Shown piece after piece: positions 53,314 through 62,848 of a stretch of DNA of 64,000 bases (position 1 is the first letter of the stretch; each line of letters opens with the position of its first letter). The stretch covers positions 805,501 to 869,500 of the forward strand of contig NC_023137.1 in NCBI RefSeq assembly GCF_000511385.1. The letters run 5' to 3'. The notes beneath the pieces were generated by a model. The model saw only the letters and a list, made by a program, of their open reading frames with translations. It did not search any database and was not told the DNA's origin. The DNA comes from Phaeobacter gallaeciensis DSM 26640 (GTDB taxonomy: Bacteria; Pseudomonadota; Alphaproteobacteria; Rhodobacterales; Rhodobacteraceae). Position numbers and translations under genes: made by a program.

Positions 53314-55179
53314 TCAGAAATCCTCCCATCCGGCGGCGGCCTTTGCTGGGCTGGCGTCAAAGAAATCATCATCACCATGTGCCGAGGGCGCCGGGTTCGC
53401 CGCCGCTGTTGGTTCGGCGGTTGCGGTTGGCCGGGCTGGCGCCGGGGCGCTGGGGGCCATGGCCACCACATTGCCTGCTGCCTTGCGGGTTTTGAAAACC
53501 GAAACCTGACGGGCCAGTTCATTGGCATCGTTGCGCAGGATCTGGCTGGCTGCGGTTGATTCCTCAACCATGGCGGCATTGTGTTGGGTCACCTGATCCA
53601 GTTGGGTGACGCCGGTGTTAATCTCACCCAATGTGGTGGATTGCTCCTGCGCGCCGGTGGCGATGCCGCTAACGTGACCAGAGATGGTGGCGACGCGGTC
53701 GATGATCTGCTTCAGCTCCTCGCCAGCGCGACCGACAAGATCCACACCCTCGCCCACGTGGCTGGTGCTTTCGCTGATCAGGGCCTTGATTTCCTGCGCG
53801 GCATCCGAGGATCGTTGCGCCAAGGCGCGCACTTCGGATGCGACGACCGCAAAACCACGCCCGGCCTCGCCTGCACGGGCAGCCTCAACACCCGCGTTCA
53901 GGGCCAGAAGGTTGGTCTGGAACGAAATGTCGTCGATGACGGAGATGATTTGAGAGATCTTTTCCGATGAGGTCTCGATCTTGGACATGGCATCCACGGC
54001 GCGGGTAACGACCTCGCCGCTGTTGACGGCGGTCTCCTTGGCCTCGGATACGATGCCCTCGACCTCACGCGCGCCATCGGCAGCGGATTTTACGCTCACA
54101 GTGAGCTGTTCCATCGCGGCGGCGGTCTCTTCCAGCGTGGCGGCTTGGGCTTCGGTACGTTGCGACAGATCCCCGGAGGATTGGCTGATTTCTTCGGCGC
54201 TGGCGCGAATGCGCGAAGAGTTTTCGATCACCGCATCGATAATGCCGACCATCTTGTCGACGGTCTTGTTGAAATTCTGGCGCAGACTTTCGTAGTCGGC
54301 CGAGAATTCCTCATCAATGGTCTGCGACAGATCCCCTTCGGAGAGGGTTTGAAGCCCATCGTTCAGGCGCTCCACAACCAGTTTCTGTGCGGCTTGGTCC
54401 GCACGACGTTGTTCTTCGACAGTGCGGGCCGCTGAGAGTTGAGCTTTTAGCGCTTCAATGTGGCGTGCAATCAGACCGATTTCATCGCCGCGCGTCTGGT
54501 GTTCGGTATCGTGGTCATAATCCCCATCGGCAAGACGGTTGATGGCAGTGGCCACATCACCAAGGGGGCGCGACATCATCGATCGCAGAGCAACAACTGA
54601 GAGGCCGAGCATGACCAAAAAGGCGCCGCCGGCAGCAAGGAAGGACAGCAGCTGGTTGGGGGCCACTTCGGCAAAGGCCACATCAGGCGACCAGACCATG
54701 CCGACAGCGCCCACAACGACAGTGCCTTCGGCCCCCGCTGTTGCGGGTGCGGCGACGAGATAGCCGTTCTCGCTATACTCCATCTGGTTGGTTTCCATCG
54801 CTTTTTGCGCGACGAGCGTCAACTCAGCGATTTCGGCTTCTGTCGCGACACCGGTGGAGGCGACGGTCTTGCCCTTGCCGTTGATCGCAATGCCGTGGCT
54901 GGCGCGCCCGTTCGAAAGCTCAATCAGCGATTCGAGATCGCTCTCGAGGCGTTCGGTGTCGCCAAAGCGGATGGCGCCGCCGCTACGCGCAGCTACGGTT
55001 ACGGTGACACCTTCGGCCAGCGTCCGCACGCCGCTATCAACGGCTTCGCCCAGAATTTTCTGGTTTTCCCAGGTTAGAAACAGGGTGACCACAAGGGTGG
55101 ACACTGCAATGAGCAGACTGCATTTGGCAAAGACAGAGAGCCTGTTCAGGGCCGCACGTGCAGGGTTTCGGAATTTCAT
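53314..55179 (-). CDS. Methyl-accepting chemotaxis protein
   Basis: A 621-residue chemoreceptor. Transmembrane helices at about 20-40 and 180-200 flank a periplasmic sensor of about 140 residues. A HAMP domain follows (about 200-255), then a long coiled-coil signalling domain whose hairpin tip contains IISVIDDISFQTNLLALNAGVEAARAGE. Methylation helices flank it. The C-terminus ends in GWEDF, a CheR-binding-type pentapeptide. The start at 55179 follows AAGG seven bases upstream; the open frame extends only to a TTG. The ligand is unknown. Confidence 0.95.
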   Translation of the reverse strand: MKFRNPARAALNRLSVFAKCSLLIAVSTLVVTLFLTWENQKILGEAVDSGVRTLAEGVTVTVAARSGGAIRFGDTERLESDLESLIELSNGRASHGIAINGKGKTVASTGVATEAEIAELTLVAQKAMETNQMEYSENGYLVAAPATAGAEGTVVVGAVGMVWSPDVAFAEVAPNQLLSFLAAGGAFLVMLGLSVVALRSMMSRPLGDVATAINRLADGDYDHDTEHQTRGDEIGLIARHIEALKAQLSAARTVEEQRRADQAAQKLVVERLNDGLQTLSEGDLSQTIDEEFSADYESLRQNFNKTVDKMVGIIDAVIENSSRIRASAEEISQSSGDLSQRTEAQAATLEETAAAMEQLTVSVKSAADGAREVEGIVSEAKETAVNSGEVVTRAVDAMSKIETSSEKISQIISVIDDISFQTNLLALNAGVEAARAGEAGRGFAVVASEVRALAQRSSDAAQEIKALISESTSHVGEGVDLVGRAGEELKQIIDRVATISGHVSGIATGAQEQSTTLGEINTGVTQLDQVTQHNAAMVEESTAASQILRNDANELARQVSVFKTRKAAGNVVAMAPSAPAPARPTATAEPTAAANPAPSAHGDDDFFDASPAKAAAGWEDF

Positions 55180-56165
55180 TTCAGCACCTTTCAATCACCG
55201 TTGCGCGGAACCGGCGCGCGGGCGGTATGTGTGTCGGATCAGAGCCGACAGCCCCCATTGGACAGCCGCGCCATCGGGCTGCCTCGCTTCACGACAGGGG
55301 TGACCGGAATCGGACACCCCAGAAAACCATGCCCGATTGGGGGCGGCGACATGGCGAACACAACATGGCATGCCTTTGCACAGGCTCTGATGCCGGTAGT
55401 CAGCAAGCGCGAAACTGCGCTGCCCCAATTGAGACAAGAAATGACAGGAAAAGGTGTGGATACTCCGGGGTGCAACTGCAGCCACCGCCCTGTATTGGGC
55501 GTGCAGAGCGCAAGTTGGGCCGGGGTTGGTCGGTGCGAGACGGAGCTGCGGATCGTCATGATCCTGGCCGCCATCTGCGCGATAACCAGCTTGAGGTCCG
55601 CCCGTCGTTCCAATGTCTGCTCCTTGTTCCTGACATGTGCGTCTGCACATATTCGGCGGGTAGCATAGCCATCAGGACTTACCGGTGAATTAATGGCCCA
55701 AGGGGCAACGACCGGTGGATCACCGGGTCGGGTGTTTTGCGCTGTGATATCGGCGTGGGGCGACTGGACCATGCGCAAGGTAATGATTCAGTTGGGGTTT
55801 TGCGTCGTGTGGACGGCATGGGGTTCACGTCGTAGACGCCGGGAGGGAGGGGTATTACGTGAGGCCTGATGTAAATTCTCGGGTCGTGGAGTCTCCGTAG
55901 AGTAGTATTTTATCTATATTTCATCGTGTTTCGTGTCATTTAAAATTTATCTGGCTTTTTATTTTTCGTTGATTCTCCAGTCTGTTGGGAGAATTCACTG
56001 GGTTTGTTTTTACTTTCTGCTGCACGGACGGGTTGAAACCTAACGCCAGACATTTACTAAGGGGCGTGGTGACATTTTTGGGGAACGAATACCAGCAAAG
56101 CACCTTGACAGAGGGTTTCGCTGCCACCGGGGGCTCATTTTGCCGCTGACGTAAGGAGACTATTG
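55180..56165. other. Long gene-poor region between MCP and MarR-type regulator
   Basis: About 985 bases with no reading frame I accept; those present lack coding composition or ribosome sites. The segment 55850-56000 is distinctly AT-rich (runs such as TTTTATTTTTCG), with an inverted repeat ATTCTCC/GGGAGAAT at about 55974-55996. TTGACA at 56105-56110 may be a -35 box of the regulator. This could hold a non-coding RNA or a lost gene. Confidence 0.4.
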
Positions 56166-56708
56166 TTGGATACATATTCCGGATCGCCCAAGACAGAGGC
56201 CGTTGAGGCTGCGGACCAGATCGCGCATCAAGGGGTGGAAGACGATCTGAGCGATTTTGAATTTGCCTTGATGCGGACGTTTGAGGGCTTTGCGCGTTGG
56301 CAATCAGAATGTCTGGGTCTGGTGTCGGATCTGGCGGCGTCTGGTCCGGAAATCACCTTGTTGAACGTGATCCGCATGAATGACCGGCCCAAGACGATCA
56401 AGGAACTGGCCCGAGTCACCAATCGGGATGATGTGCCGAATATTCAGTATTCGCTGCGCAAACTGGCCTCTGCCGGGCTGATCCGCAAGACCGGGTCCGG
56501 GCGTGGCGGGGTGACCTATTCGGCGACCGATAACGGGCTTGAGATCACCGCGGCCTATGATGTCCAGCGCCGCAAGCTGCTGCTGCAGGCGCTGGAACAG
56601 GTGCCAGGCGTTGAAAACCGAGTGGGCGAGGCAACGCGCGTCCTGAATATCCTGACCGGCATCTATGATGGGATTGCCCGCTCGGCAACGGCGCAGCGGC
56701 AAATCTAG
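56166..56708 (+). CDS. MarR-type winged-helix regulator
   Basis: A 180-residue winged-helix protein. An N-terminal acidic segment precedes a helix (FEFALMRTFEGFARW), the HTH region (KTIKELARVTNRDDVPNIQYSLRKLASAGLIRKTG), a wing (GRGGVTYSAT) and a long C-terminal dimer helix. It lacks an ATG; TTG codons at 56163 and 56166 are candidates, and the second has GGAG at seven bases. It is followed by the LysR gene, both leading toward the formate dehydrogenase genes, but its target is not known. Confidence 0.75.
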   Translation: MDTYSGSPKTEAVEAADQIAHQGVEDDLSDFEFALMRTFEGFARWQSECLGLVSDLAASGPEITLLNVIRMNDRPKTIKELARVTNRDDVPNIQYSLRKLASAGLIRKTGSGRGGVTYSATDNGLEITAAYDVQRRKLLLQALEQVPGVENRVGEATRVLNILTGIYDGIARSATAQRQI

Positions 56709-56881
56709 GAGCCGCGTAGCGCCGCTCCGTCTGCCGGTTTCCGCTGACGCCTATCGTGATCTCGACAGCGAGCGAGCTTCGGTGCAGGGTGACCTGCGCC
56801 CCTGTGTGTTCGGCCTATTGCGTCATTGGTGACGCGCGGGCAGAGATCGGGGCGCCCCGGCAGCAGCAAGGACGTAGAGCG

Positions 56882-57778
56882 GTGATTGAACTCAAGGATC
56901 TGAGGTTGTTGAGCGCCCTGGCGCGCCATCGGCATTTTGCCAAGGCGGCGCAGGACAGCGGCATGTCGCAACCGGCCTTTTCCATGCGGATCCGCAATCT
57001 TGAGGACCGTCTTGGCGTGTCGATCGTGCGCCGTGGGAACCGCTTTCAGGGCCTGACCGAAGAAGGCATGATGATCGTACGGCGGGCGCGCAGCATTCTG
57101 GACGATGCCAAGGCGTTGGAACAGGAGGTGGCGGCGGCGCGCGGGGAGGTCACCGGCACGTTGGTGTTGGGCGTGGTGCCGACGGCGACGGCGTATGCGG
57201 CGCAGCTGGTGGACCGGTTGCATCTGGCCCACCGGCGGGTGCTGGCGCGGGTTGAGGTGCTCAGCTCGCTGGTGATCCAGCAGCGGCTGTTTGATGGCAC
57301 CATTGATGCGGGCGTCACTTATCACGACAGTCTGGGTCCGGATCAGGTGAGCATTCAACCGCTCTATGAGGAGACATATGTTCTGGTCGCGCCAGCGAAT
57401 ATGGTGGCGGAGCGACCTGCGGGCGCTGAGGGCATCACCTGGGCGGAGGCGGCAGACTTGCCGCTGAGCCTCTTGGAGCCGCAAATGCAGAATCGGCGTA
57501 TTCTGGACCGGATCTTTGCTGATCAGGGGCTGCGGCCTGAGGTGCGTTCGGAATCCAGCGGGTTCATGGCGGCGATGGTGATGGCGCGGGCGGGATCGGT
57601 CGCGACAATTCTGCCGCAGGCGCTTGTCGAGGCGCTGGGTGTGCTGGACGGGACAACGGTGCTGCCGCTGACGGACCCGGCCCCAACCAAACCGATTGCA
57701 ATGGTGACGCTGGACCGGCAACCTGCGTTGACCACGGTACAGGCTCTGCGAGCGGTGGTTGACGATTTCGTGCAATAA
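56882..57778 (+). CDS. LysR-family regulator, probably of formate dehydrogenase
   Basis: A 298-residue LysR regulator. Its N-terminal HTH (HFAKAAQDSGMSQPAFSMRIRNLEDRLGVSIV) and a substrate-binding C-terminal domain of the usual length are intact. The start is the GTG at 56882 with AAGGA upstream; the longer open frame before it is not coding-like. It precedes the formate dehydrogenase genes by about 90 bases on the same strand, the position of the FdsR-type activator in other alpha- and betaproteobacteria. Confidence 0.88.
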   Translation: MIELKDLRLLSALARHRHFAKAAQDSGMSQPAFSMRIRNLEDRLGVSIVRRGNRFQGLTEEGMMIVRRARSILDDAKALEQEVAAARGEVTGTLVLGVVPTATAYAAQLVDRLHLAHRRVLARVEVLSSLVIQQRLFDGTIDAGVTYHDSLGPDQVSIQPLYEETYVLVAPANMVAERPAGAEGITWAEAADLPLSLLEPQMQNRRILDRIFADQGLRPEVRSESSGFMAAMVMARAGSVATILPQALVEALGVLDGTTVLPLTDPAPTKPIAMVTLDRQPALTTVQALRAVVDDFVQ

Positions 57779-57871
57779 GCGTTCGTTATCGTATCTTCGA
57801 AATTTCCGATTTGACGATAGGCTTCTTCAATGGAATGCCGCCTTAACTGGCGACGCGAAGTGGAGGTCATT

Positions 57872-59560
57872 GTGGCACCTTTGGACAATAGCAAGGGCGT
57901 GTGGAAATCTGGCAAAGGCAAGGGGCGCAAAACCCCCAAGGGCCGTCAGCTGGAGGATCAGGCGCATAGCGAGGTTCTGGACCTGATTGGTGACCAGCCG
58001 CGCAATCGGGATTTGCTGATCGAATTCCTGCATCTCATTCAGGATAAATATGGCTGTCTCAGTGCGGCCCATATTCGCGCCCTCGCTGAGGAGCTGCGCA
58101 CCGGGCAGGCGGAAATCTATGAGGTCGCCACCTTCTATGCCCATTTCGATGTGGTGAAGGAAGGTGAAACCCCGCCGCCTGCGTTGACCATTCGCGTCTG
58201 TGACTCGCTGTCCTGCGAACTGGCGGGCGCGGAACAGCTGCAAAAGGCACTGGAAGACGGTCTGGATGCAAGCCAGGTCCGCGTGCTGCGCGCGCCCTGC
58301 ATGGGGCGTTGCGACACCGCGCCGGTGCTGGAGATCGGCCACAACCACATCGACCACGCGACACCCGAGAAGGTGCAGGCGGCGATTGCGGCAGATGACA
58401 CCCACGCCCATATCCCAGAATATGAGACCTTTGCCGCTTATGAGGCCGAAGGCGGCTATGCTACGCTGAAAGACCTGCGTGCAAATGGCGACTGGGAAGC
58501 GGTTCAGGCGAAAGTCAAAGAAGCCGGTCTGCGCGGCTTGGGCGGTGCTGGTTTCCCGTCCGGTACCAAATGGGGCTTTGTCCGTGCCAATGAAGGCCCG
58601 CGTTACCTTGCCGTAAATGGCGACGAGGGCGAGCCGGGCACCTTCAAGGATCGTTACTATCTGGAACGCACGCCGCATGTCTTCCTGGAAGGGATGCTGA
58701 TCGCCGCCTGGGCGGTCGAGGCCGAGAAAGCCTTCATCTATATGCGCGACGAATACCCGGCAGTTCTGGAAATCCTGCGCCGCGAGATCACCGCGCTGGA
58801 AGAGGCGGGCATCGTCGAGGCAGGCTACATCGATCTGCGCCGCGGGGCAGGGGCCTATATCTGCGGTGAAGAGAGCGCGATGATCGAATCGATCGAAGGC
58901 AAACGCGGCGAGCCGCGCCACCGTCCGCCCTTTGTGGCGCAGGTGGGTATCTTTGGTCGTCCGACGCTGGTTCACAATGTCGAGACGCTCTACTGGGTCT
59001 GCAAGGTCAACCGCGAAGGGCCGGAATGCCTGAACTCGGTTGAGAAGAATGGCCGCAAGGGGCTGCGCAGCTACTCGGTGTCGGGGCGGGTGAAGAATCC
59101 GGGCGTGCATCTGCTGCCTGCCGGGTCCACCATCACCGACATCATTGAGGCCTGCGGTGGGATGCTGGATGGCCATGCGTTCAAAGCGTATCAGCCGGGC
59201 GGCCCATCGTCTGGCCTGCTGCCTGCGTCGATGCATGATATCCCGCTCGATTTTGACACGTTGCAGCCGCATGGCACTTTTGTCGGGTCGGCTGCGGTTG
59301 TGGTTCTGTCCGACAAGGACTCGGCCCGCGATGCGGCGCTGAACATGCTGCGCTTCTTTGAGGATGAAAGCTGCGGCCAGTGTACCCCCTGCCGGGTGGG
59401 CTGCGAGAAAGCCGTCAAGCTGATGAGCGAGAAGAAATGGGATCAGGGGCTGTTGGAAGAGCTGAGTGCCGCCATGGTCGATACCTCGATCTGCGGCCTA
59501 GGACAGGCGGCGCCCAATCCGATCCGTCTGACCATCAAACACTTCCCCGAGGAGGTCTAA
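57872..59560 (+). CDS. fdsB: NAD-dependent formate dehydrogenase, fused FdsG-FdsB subunit
   Basis: A 562-residue fusion of the NuoE-like gamma subunit and NuoF-like beta subunit. The N-terminal part has [2Fe-2S] cysteines at 110, 115, 143 and 147. The NuoF part has the NADH/FMN motif GLGGAGFPSGTKW at about 222-234 and GDEGEPGTFKDR at about 250-261. The [4Fe-4S] motif ESCGQCTPCRVG holds Cys501, Cys504 and Cys507, with the fourth in SICGLG (Cys540). It transfers electrons from FdsA to NAD. The GTG start at 57872 has GGAGG five bases upstream. FdsA begins four bases after its stop. Confidence 0.93.
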   Translation: MAPLDNSKGVWKSGKGKGRKTPKGRQLEDQAHSEVLDLIGDQPRNRDLLIEFLHLIQDKYGCLSAAHIRALAEELRTGQAEIYEVATFYAHFDVVKEGETPPPALTIRVCDSLSCELAGAEQLQKALEDGLDASQVRVLRAPCMGRCDTAPVLEIGHNHIDHATPEKVQAAIAADDTHAHIPEYETFAAYEAEGGYATLKDLRANGDWEAVQAKVKEAGLRGLGGAGFPSGTKWGFVRANEGPRYLAVNGDEGEPGTFKDRYYLERTPHVFLEGMLIAAWAVEAEKAFIYMRDEYPAVLEILRREITALEEAGIVEAGYIDLRRGAGAYICGEESAMIESIEGKRGEPRHRPPFVAQVGIFGRPTLVHNVETLYWVCKVNREGPECLNSVEKNGRKGLRSYSVSGRVKNPGVHLLPAGSTITDIIEACGGMLDGHAFKAYQPGGPSSGLLPASMHDIPLDFDTLQPHGTFVGSAAVVVLSDKDSARDAALNMLRFFEDESCGQCTPCRVGCEKAVKLMSEKKWDQGLLEELSAAMVDTSICGLGQAAPNPIRLTIKHFPEEV

Positions 59561-59563
59561 GCC

Positions 59564-62338
59564 ATGAGCAATACAGTTACATTCACACTCGATGGCGAAC
59601 AGGTTACGGCGGACGCAGGTCTGACTATTTGGGAAGTTGCCAATGGCCGTGGTCTGAAGATCCCGCATCTGTGCCATAAGCCGCAGCCGGGCTATCGCCC
59701 GGATGGCAACTGCCGCGCCTGCATGGTGGAGATTGAAGGCGAGCGCACGCTGGCGGCCTCTTGTATCCGCGAACCTGCCGAGGGCATGGTTGTCACGACC
59801 AATAACGCGCGCGCGGAAGGTGCCCGCAAGATGGTGATGGAACTCTTGGTGGCCGACCAGCCCAAGCAGGAAGAGGCGCGCGATAAGTCCTCGCATCTGT
59901 GGGATATGGCAGAGCTGAACGGGGTTTCAGAGTCGCGCTTTCCGAAGTTGGAAAAGGACCGTATCCCGCTCTTGGACGACAGCCATGTGGCGATGAAGGT
60001 CAATCTGGACGCCTGTATCTCCTGTAACCTCTGCGTGCGCGCCTGCCGTGAAGTGCAGGTCAACGATGTGATCGGCATGGCTGGTCGCGGCCATGATGCC
60101 TATCCGGTGTTTGATATCGCGGACCCGATGGGTCAGTCCTCCTGCGTGGCTTGCGGGGAATGCGTGCAGGCCTGCCCGACTGGGGCGCTGATGCCTGCGA
60201 CCGTTATGGATGACAATCAGGTCGGCGACAGCAAGGATTATGACAGCGAGACCGAAAGCGTCTGCCCGTTCTGCGGTGTCGGCTGCAAGGTGTCGCTGAA
60301 AGTGAAGGACGGCAAGGTCAAGCATGTTGAGGGCATCAACGGCCCGGCAAACGAAGGCCGCCTGTGTGTGAAGGGTCGTTTCGGCTTTGACTACATCCAT
60401 CACCCACACCGGCTGACCAAGCCGCTGATCCGCCGCGATGATGCGCCTGCCAAAGGCCTGAACGTCGATCCCGGCAACCTCTCGACCCATTTCCGCGAAG
60501 CGACCTGGGAAGAGGCGATGGATCTGGCGGGCAAGGAGTTGATGCGCTTGCGGGATGAAGACCCGAAATCTGTCGCAGGTTTCGGCTCGGCGAAATGCAC
60601 CAATGAGGAAGCCTATCTCTTCCAGAAGTTCATCCGTCAGGGCTTCAAGCACAACAACGTCGATCATTGCACCCGTCTGTGTCACGCGTCCTCTGTTGCG
60701 GCGCTGATCGAAAACGTCGGCTCCGGCGCTGTGACCGCAACCTTCAACGAGATTGAGAACGCCGATGTGGCGATCGTGATCGGCTCCAACCCGATCGAGA
60801 ACCACCCGGTGGCGGCGACCTATTTCAAGCAGTTCACCAAACGCGGCGGCAAGCTGATTGTGATGGATCCGCGCGGCGTCGGTTTGCGCCGCTTTGCCAC
60901 CGAAATGGTGCAGTTCCGCCCCGGTGCCGACGTGTCGATGCTCAACGCGATCATGAATGTGATCGTCGAGGAAGAGCTCTATGACAGCCAGTACATCCAT
61001 CGCTGGACCGAGAACTGGGAGGCCGAGAAAGAGCACCTGAAGCAGTTCACACCTGAGAAGATGTCGGAAATCTGCGGCATCAGCCCGGATCAGCTGCGCC
61101 GTGTTGCGCGGATCTTTGCAGGGGGGAACGCGGGTCTGATTTTCTGGGGCATGGGCATCTCCCAGCATATCCACGGGACGGATAATTCGCGCTGTCTGAT
61201 TTCGCTGGCGCTGATGACCGGTAACGTGGGCAAGCCGGGCGCCGGTCTGCACCCGCTGCGCGGCCAGAACAACGTGCAGGGCGCGTCCGACGCGGGCCTC
61301 ATTCCGATGTTCCTGCCGGATTACCAGACCGTGACCTCGGATGATGTGCGCAAATCCTTCACCGACGTCTGGGGCGGCGGCGACTTCTCGAACGAGAAGG
61401 GCCTGACCGTGACCGAGATTGTCGATCAGGCTTATGCGGGCAATATCAAGGGCATGTACATCCAGGGAGAAAACCCGGCGATGTCGGACCCGGATGCCGA
61501 TCATGCGCGCGATGCCTTTGCCAAGCTGGAGCTGATGATCGTTCAGGATATCTTCCTGACTGAGACGGCGAACTATGCCGACATCATCCTGCCGGCCTCG
61601 GCGCTCTATGAAAAGAACGGTACTGTGTCGAACACCAACCGGCAGGTGCAGCGTGTTCGTCCCGCAGTGGCCCCTCCGGGGGAGGCGCGCGAGGACTGGA
61701 AGGTGACGGTTGAACTGGCGCGGCGCATCGGGCTGCCCTGGGATTATAAGGATGTCAGCGAAGTCTTTAACGAGATGAAGCTGAACATGAACTCCCTCAA
61801 CAACATCACCTGGGAGCGTCTGGAGACCGAGACCATCACCTATCCGTCGCTGCATGAGACCGACCCCGGTCAGGCGATTGTGTTCGGCGATGGCTTCCCG
61901 CGTCCAGAGGGGCGCGCTCGCTTCACCCCGGCATCGGTGATCCCACCAGATGAGGCGCCGGATGCGGAGTATCCGATGATTATGACCACGGGCCGCCAGT
62001 TGGAGCACTGGCACACCGGGTCGATGACACGCCGGTCATTGGTTCTGGATGCGGTGGAGCCGGAGGCGAACTGCTCGCTCAACCCGTGCACGCTGAAGCT
62101 GATGGGGGTTGAACCGGGTGAAATGGTGCGCCTGTCAACCCGCCGTGGGTCGATCGAGATCATGGCGCGGGCTGACCGGGCCATTGCCGAGGACATGGTG
62201 TTTGTGCCCTTTGCCTATGTGGAGGCTGCCGCCAACATCCTGACCAACCCGGCGCTGGACCCCTATGGCAAGATCCCCGAGTTCAAATTCTCGGCGGTGA
62301 AAATCGAGAAGATCGAAGGGCAGATCGCAGCCGAGTGA
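59564..62338 (+). CDS. fdsA: Formate dehydrogenase alpha subunit FdsA (molybdenum)
   Basis: A 924-residue soluble Mo-bis-pyranopterin enzyme that oxidises formate to CO2. The N-terminal [2Fe-2S] domain has Cys37, Cys50, Cys53 and Cys67. Two [4Fe-4S] ferredoxin motifs follow (CISCNLCVRAC at 151-161, CVACGECVQAC at 194-204). The MopB [4Fe-4S] motif CPFCGVGC starts at 234. The catalytic segment VDHCTRLCHAS has Cys373 as the expected Mo ligand followed by His374, as in FdsA of Rhodobacter. The enzyme is the Cys, not Sec, form. FdsGB lies directly upstream with its ribosome binding site inside the previous gene. Confidence 0.95.
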   Translation: MSNTVTFTLDGEQVTADAGLTIWEVANGRGLKIPHLCHKPQPGYRPDGNCRACMVEIEGERTLAASCIREPAEGMVVTTNNARAEGARKMVMELLVADQPKQEEARDKSSHLWDMAELNGVSESRFPKLEKDRIPLLDDSHVAMKVNLDACISCNLCVRACREVQVNDVIGMAGRGHDAYPVFDIADPMGQSSCVACGECVQACPTGALMPATVMDDNQVGDSKDYDSETESVCPFCGVGCKVSLKVKDGKVKHVEGINGPANEGRLCVKGRFGFDYIHHPHRLTKPLIRRDDAPAKGLNVDPGNLSTHFREATWEEAMDLAGKELMRLRDEDPKSVAGFGSAKCTNEEAYLFQKFIRQGFKHNNVDHCTRLCHASSVAALIENVGSGAVTATFNEIENADVAIVIGSNPIENHPVAATYFKQFTKRGGKLIVMDPRGVGLRRFATEMVQFRPGADVSMLNAIMNVIVEEELYDSQYIHRWTENWEAEKEHLKQFTPEKMSEICGISPDQLRRVARIFAGGNAGLIFWGMGISQHIHGTDNSRCLISLALMTGNVGKPGAGLHPLRGQNNVQGASDAGLIPMFLPDYQTVTSDDVRKSFTDVWGGGDFSNEKGLTVTEIVDQAYAGNIKGMYIQGENPAMSDPDADHARDAFAKLELMIVQDIFLTETANYADIILPASALYEKNGTVSNTNRQVQRVRPAVAPPGEAREDWKVTVELARRIGLPWDYKDVSEVFNEMKLNMNSLNNITWERLETETITYPSLHETDPGQAIVFGDGFPRPEGRARFTPASVIPPDEAPDAEYPMIMTTGRQLEHWHTGSMTRRSLVLDAVEPEANCSLNPCTLKLMGVEPGEMVRLSTRRGSIEIMARADRAIAEDMVFVPFAYVEAAANILTNPALDPYGKIPEFKFSAVKIEKIEGQIAAE

Positions 62339-62366
62339 CCCGGTAGATCTGACTGAGACAACAGAG

Positions 62367-62401
62367 CGGGCGCGGAGCCAAGAGTTCCGCGCCCGTTTTT
62401 T
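62367..62401 (+). terminator. Rho-independent terminator after fdsA
   Basis: CGGGCGCGGA pairs with TTCCGCGCCCG around a short loop and is followed by six T, 30 bases after the FdsA stop, so the formate dehydrogenase unit ends here. Confidence 0.88.
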
Positions 62402-62495
62402 CTCGTAGCGCCGGGCTGGCGCCCGGCGCGGGCCTGTCCCGTCGCTGTGTTGAAACCAAGAGAGGAGCAAGTGGGGCGCATGAGATGCGGTCAGA

Positions 62496-62699
62496 ATGCC
62501 GGTCTATCTGGGGCGGGGTGATCTTGATCTGGTGCCGCTGCCCGGGCTTGCGCCGCAGGACTATGCGCGGATCTGGGGGCTAAGCCATCAGGATCTGCTG
62601 CAATCGGCCAAGGTCCGTCACTTCAAACGCGGGCTGAAACGGTTCTTTCGCAGTCGCCAGCGAGGGTTCACCTCCTGTGATGCGGAAAGCACGCCTTAA
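62496..62699 (+). CDS. Small protein of unknown function
   Basis: A 67-residue open frame with GC-rich third positions like the neighbouring genes. The sequence is basic at the C-terminal half (VRHFKRGLKRFFRSRQRG). It is not similar to the FdsC or FdsD accessory proteins, and no domain is recognised. The ribosome binding site is weak. It may be a remnant, or a true short gene that lies between the terminator and the next gene. Confidence 0.35.
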   Translation: MPVYLGRGDLDLVPLPGLAPQDYARIWGLSHQDLLQSAKVRHFKRGLKRFFRSRQRGFTSCDAESTP

Positions 62700-62848
62700 A
62701 ATGGGGCAGGCTGTGGCGATGTTGCCTGGTGTCGTCGATGACTCACAACGGAGTCGGAAATTGACCTGACACATATGTCCAGAGTTGTGATCATACTGGG
62801 GAATCTGAAGCCAAACAAACGGTTGTCTTGTCGCCACAGGAGCCTGCC

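Noticed and set aside
55201..55668. 155-codon open frame on the plus strand beside the MCP gene
   Set aside because: Rich in Arg, Ser and Cys without structure, starts without ribosome site, and competes with other frames of equal length.
59927..62014. Open frame of 695 codons antisense to fdsA
   Set aside because: FdsA has all cofactor motifs; the antisense frame is a composition effect.
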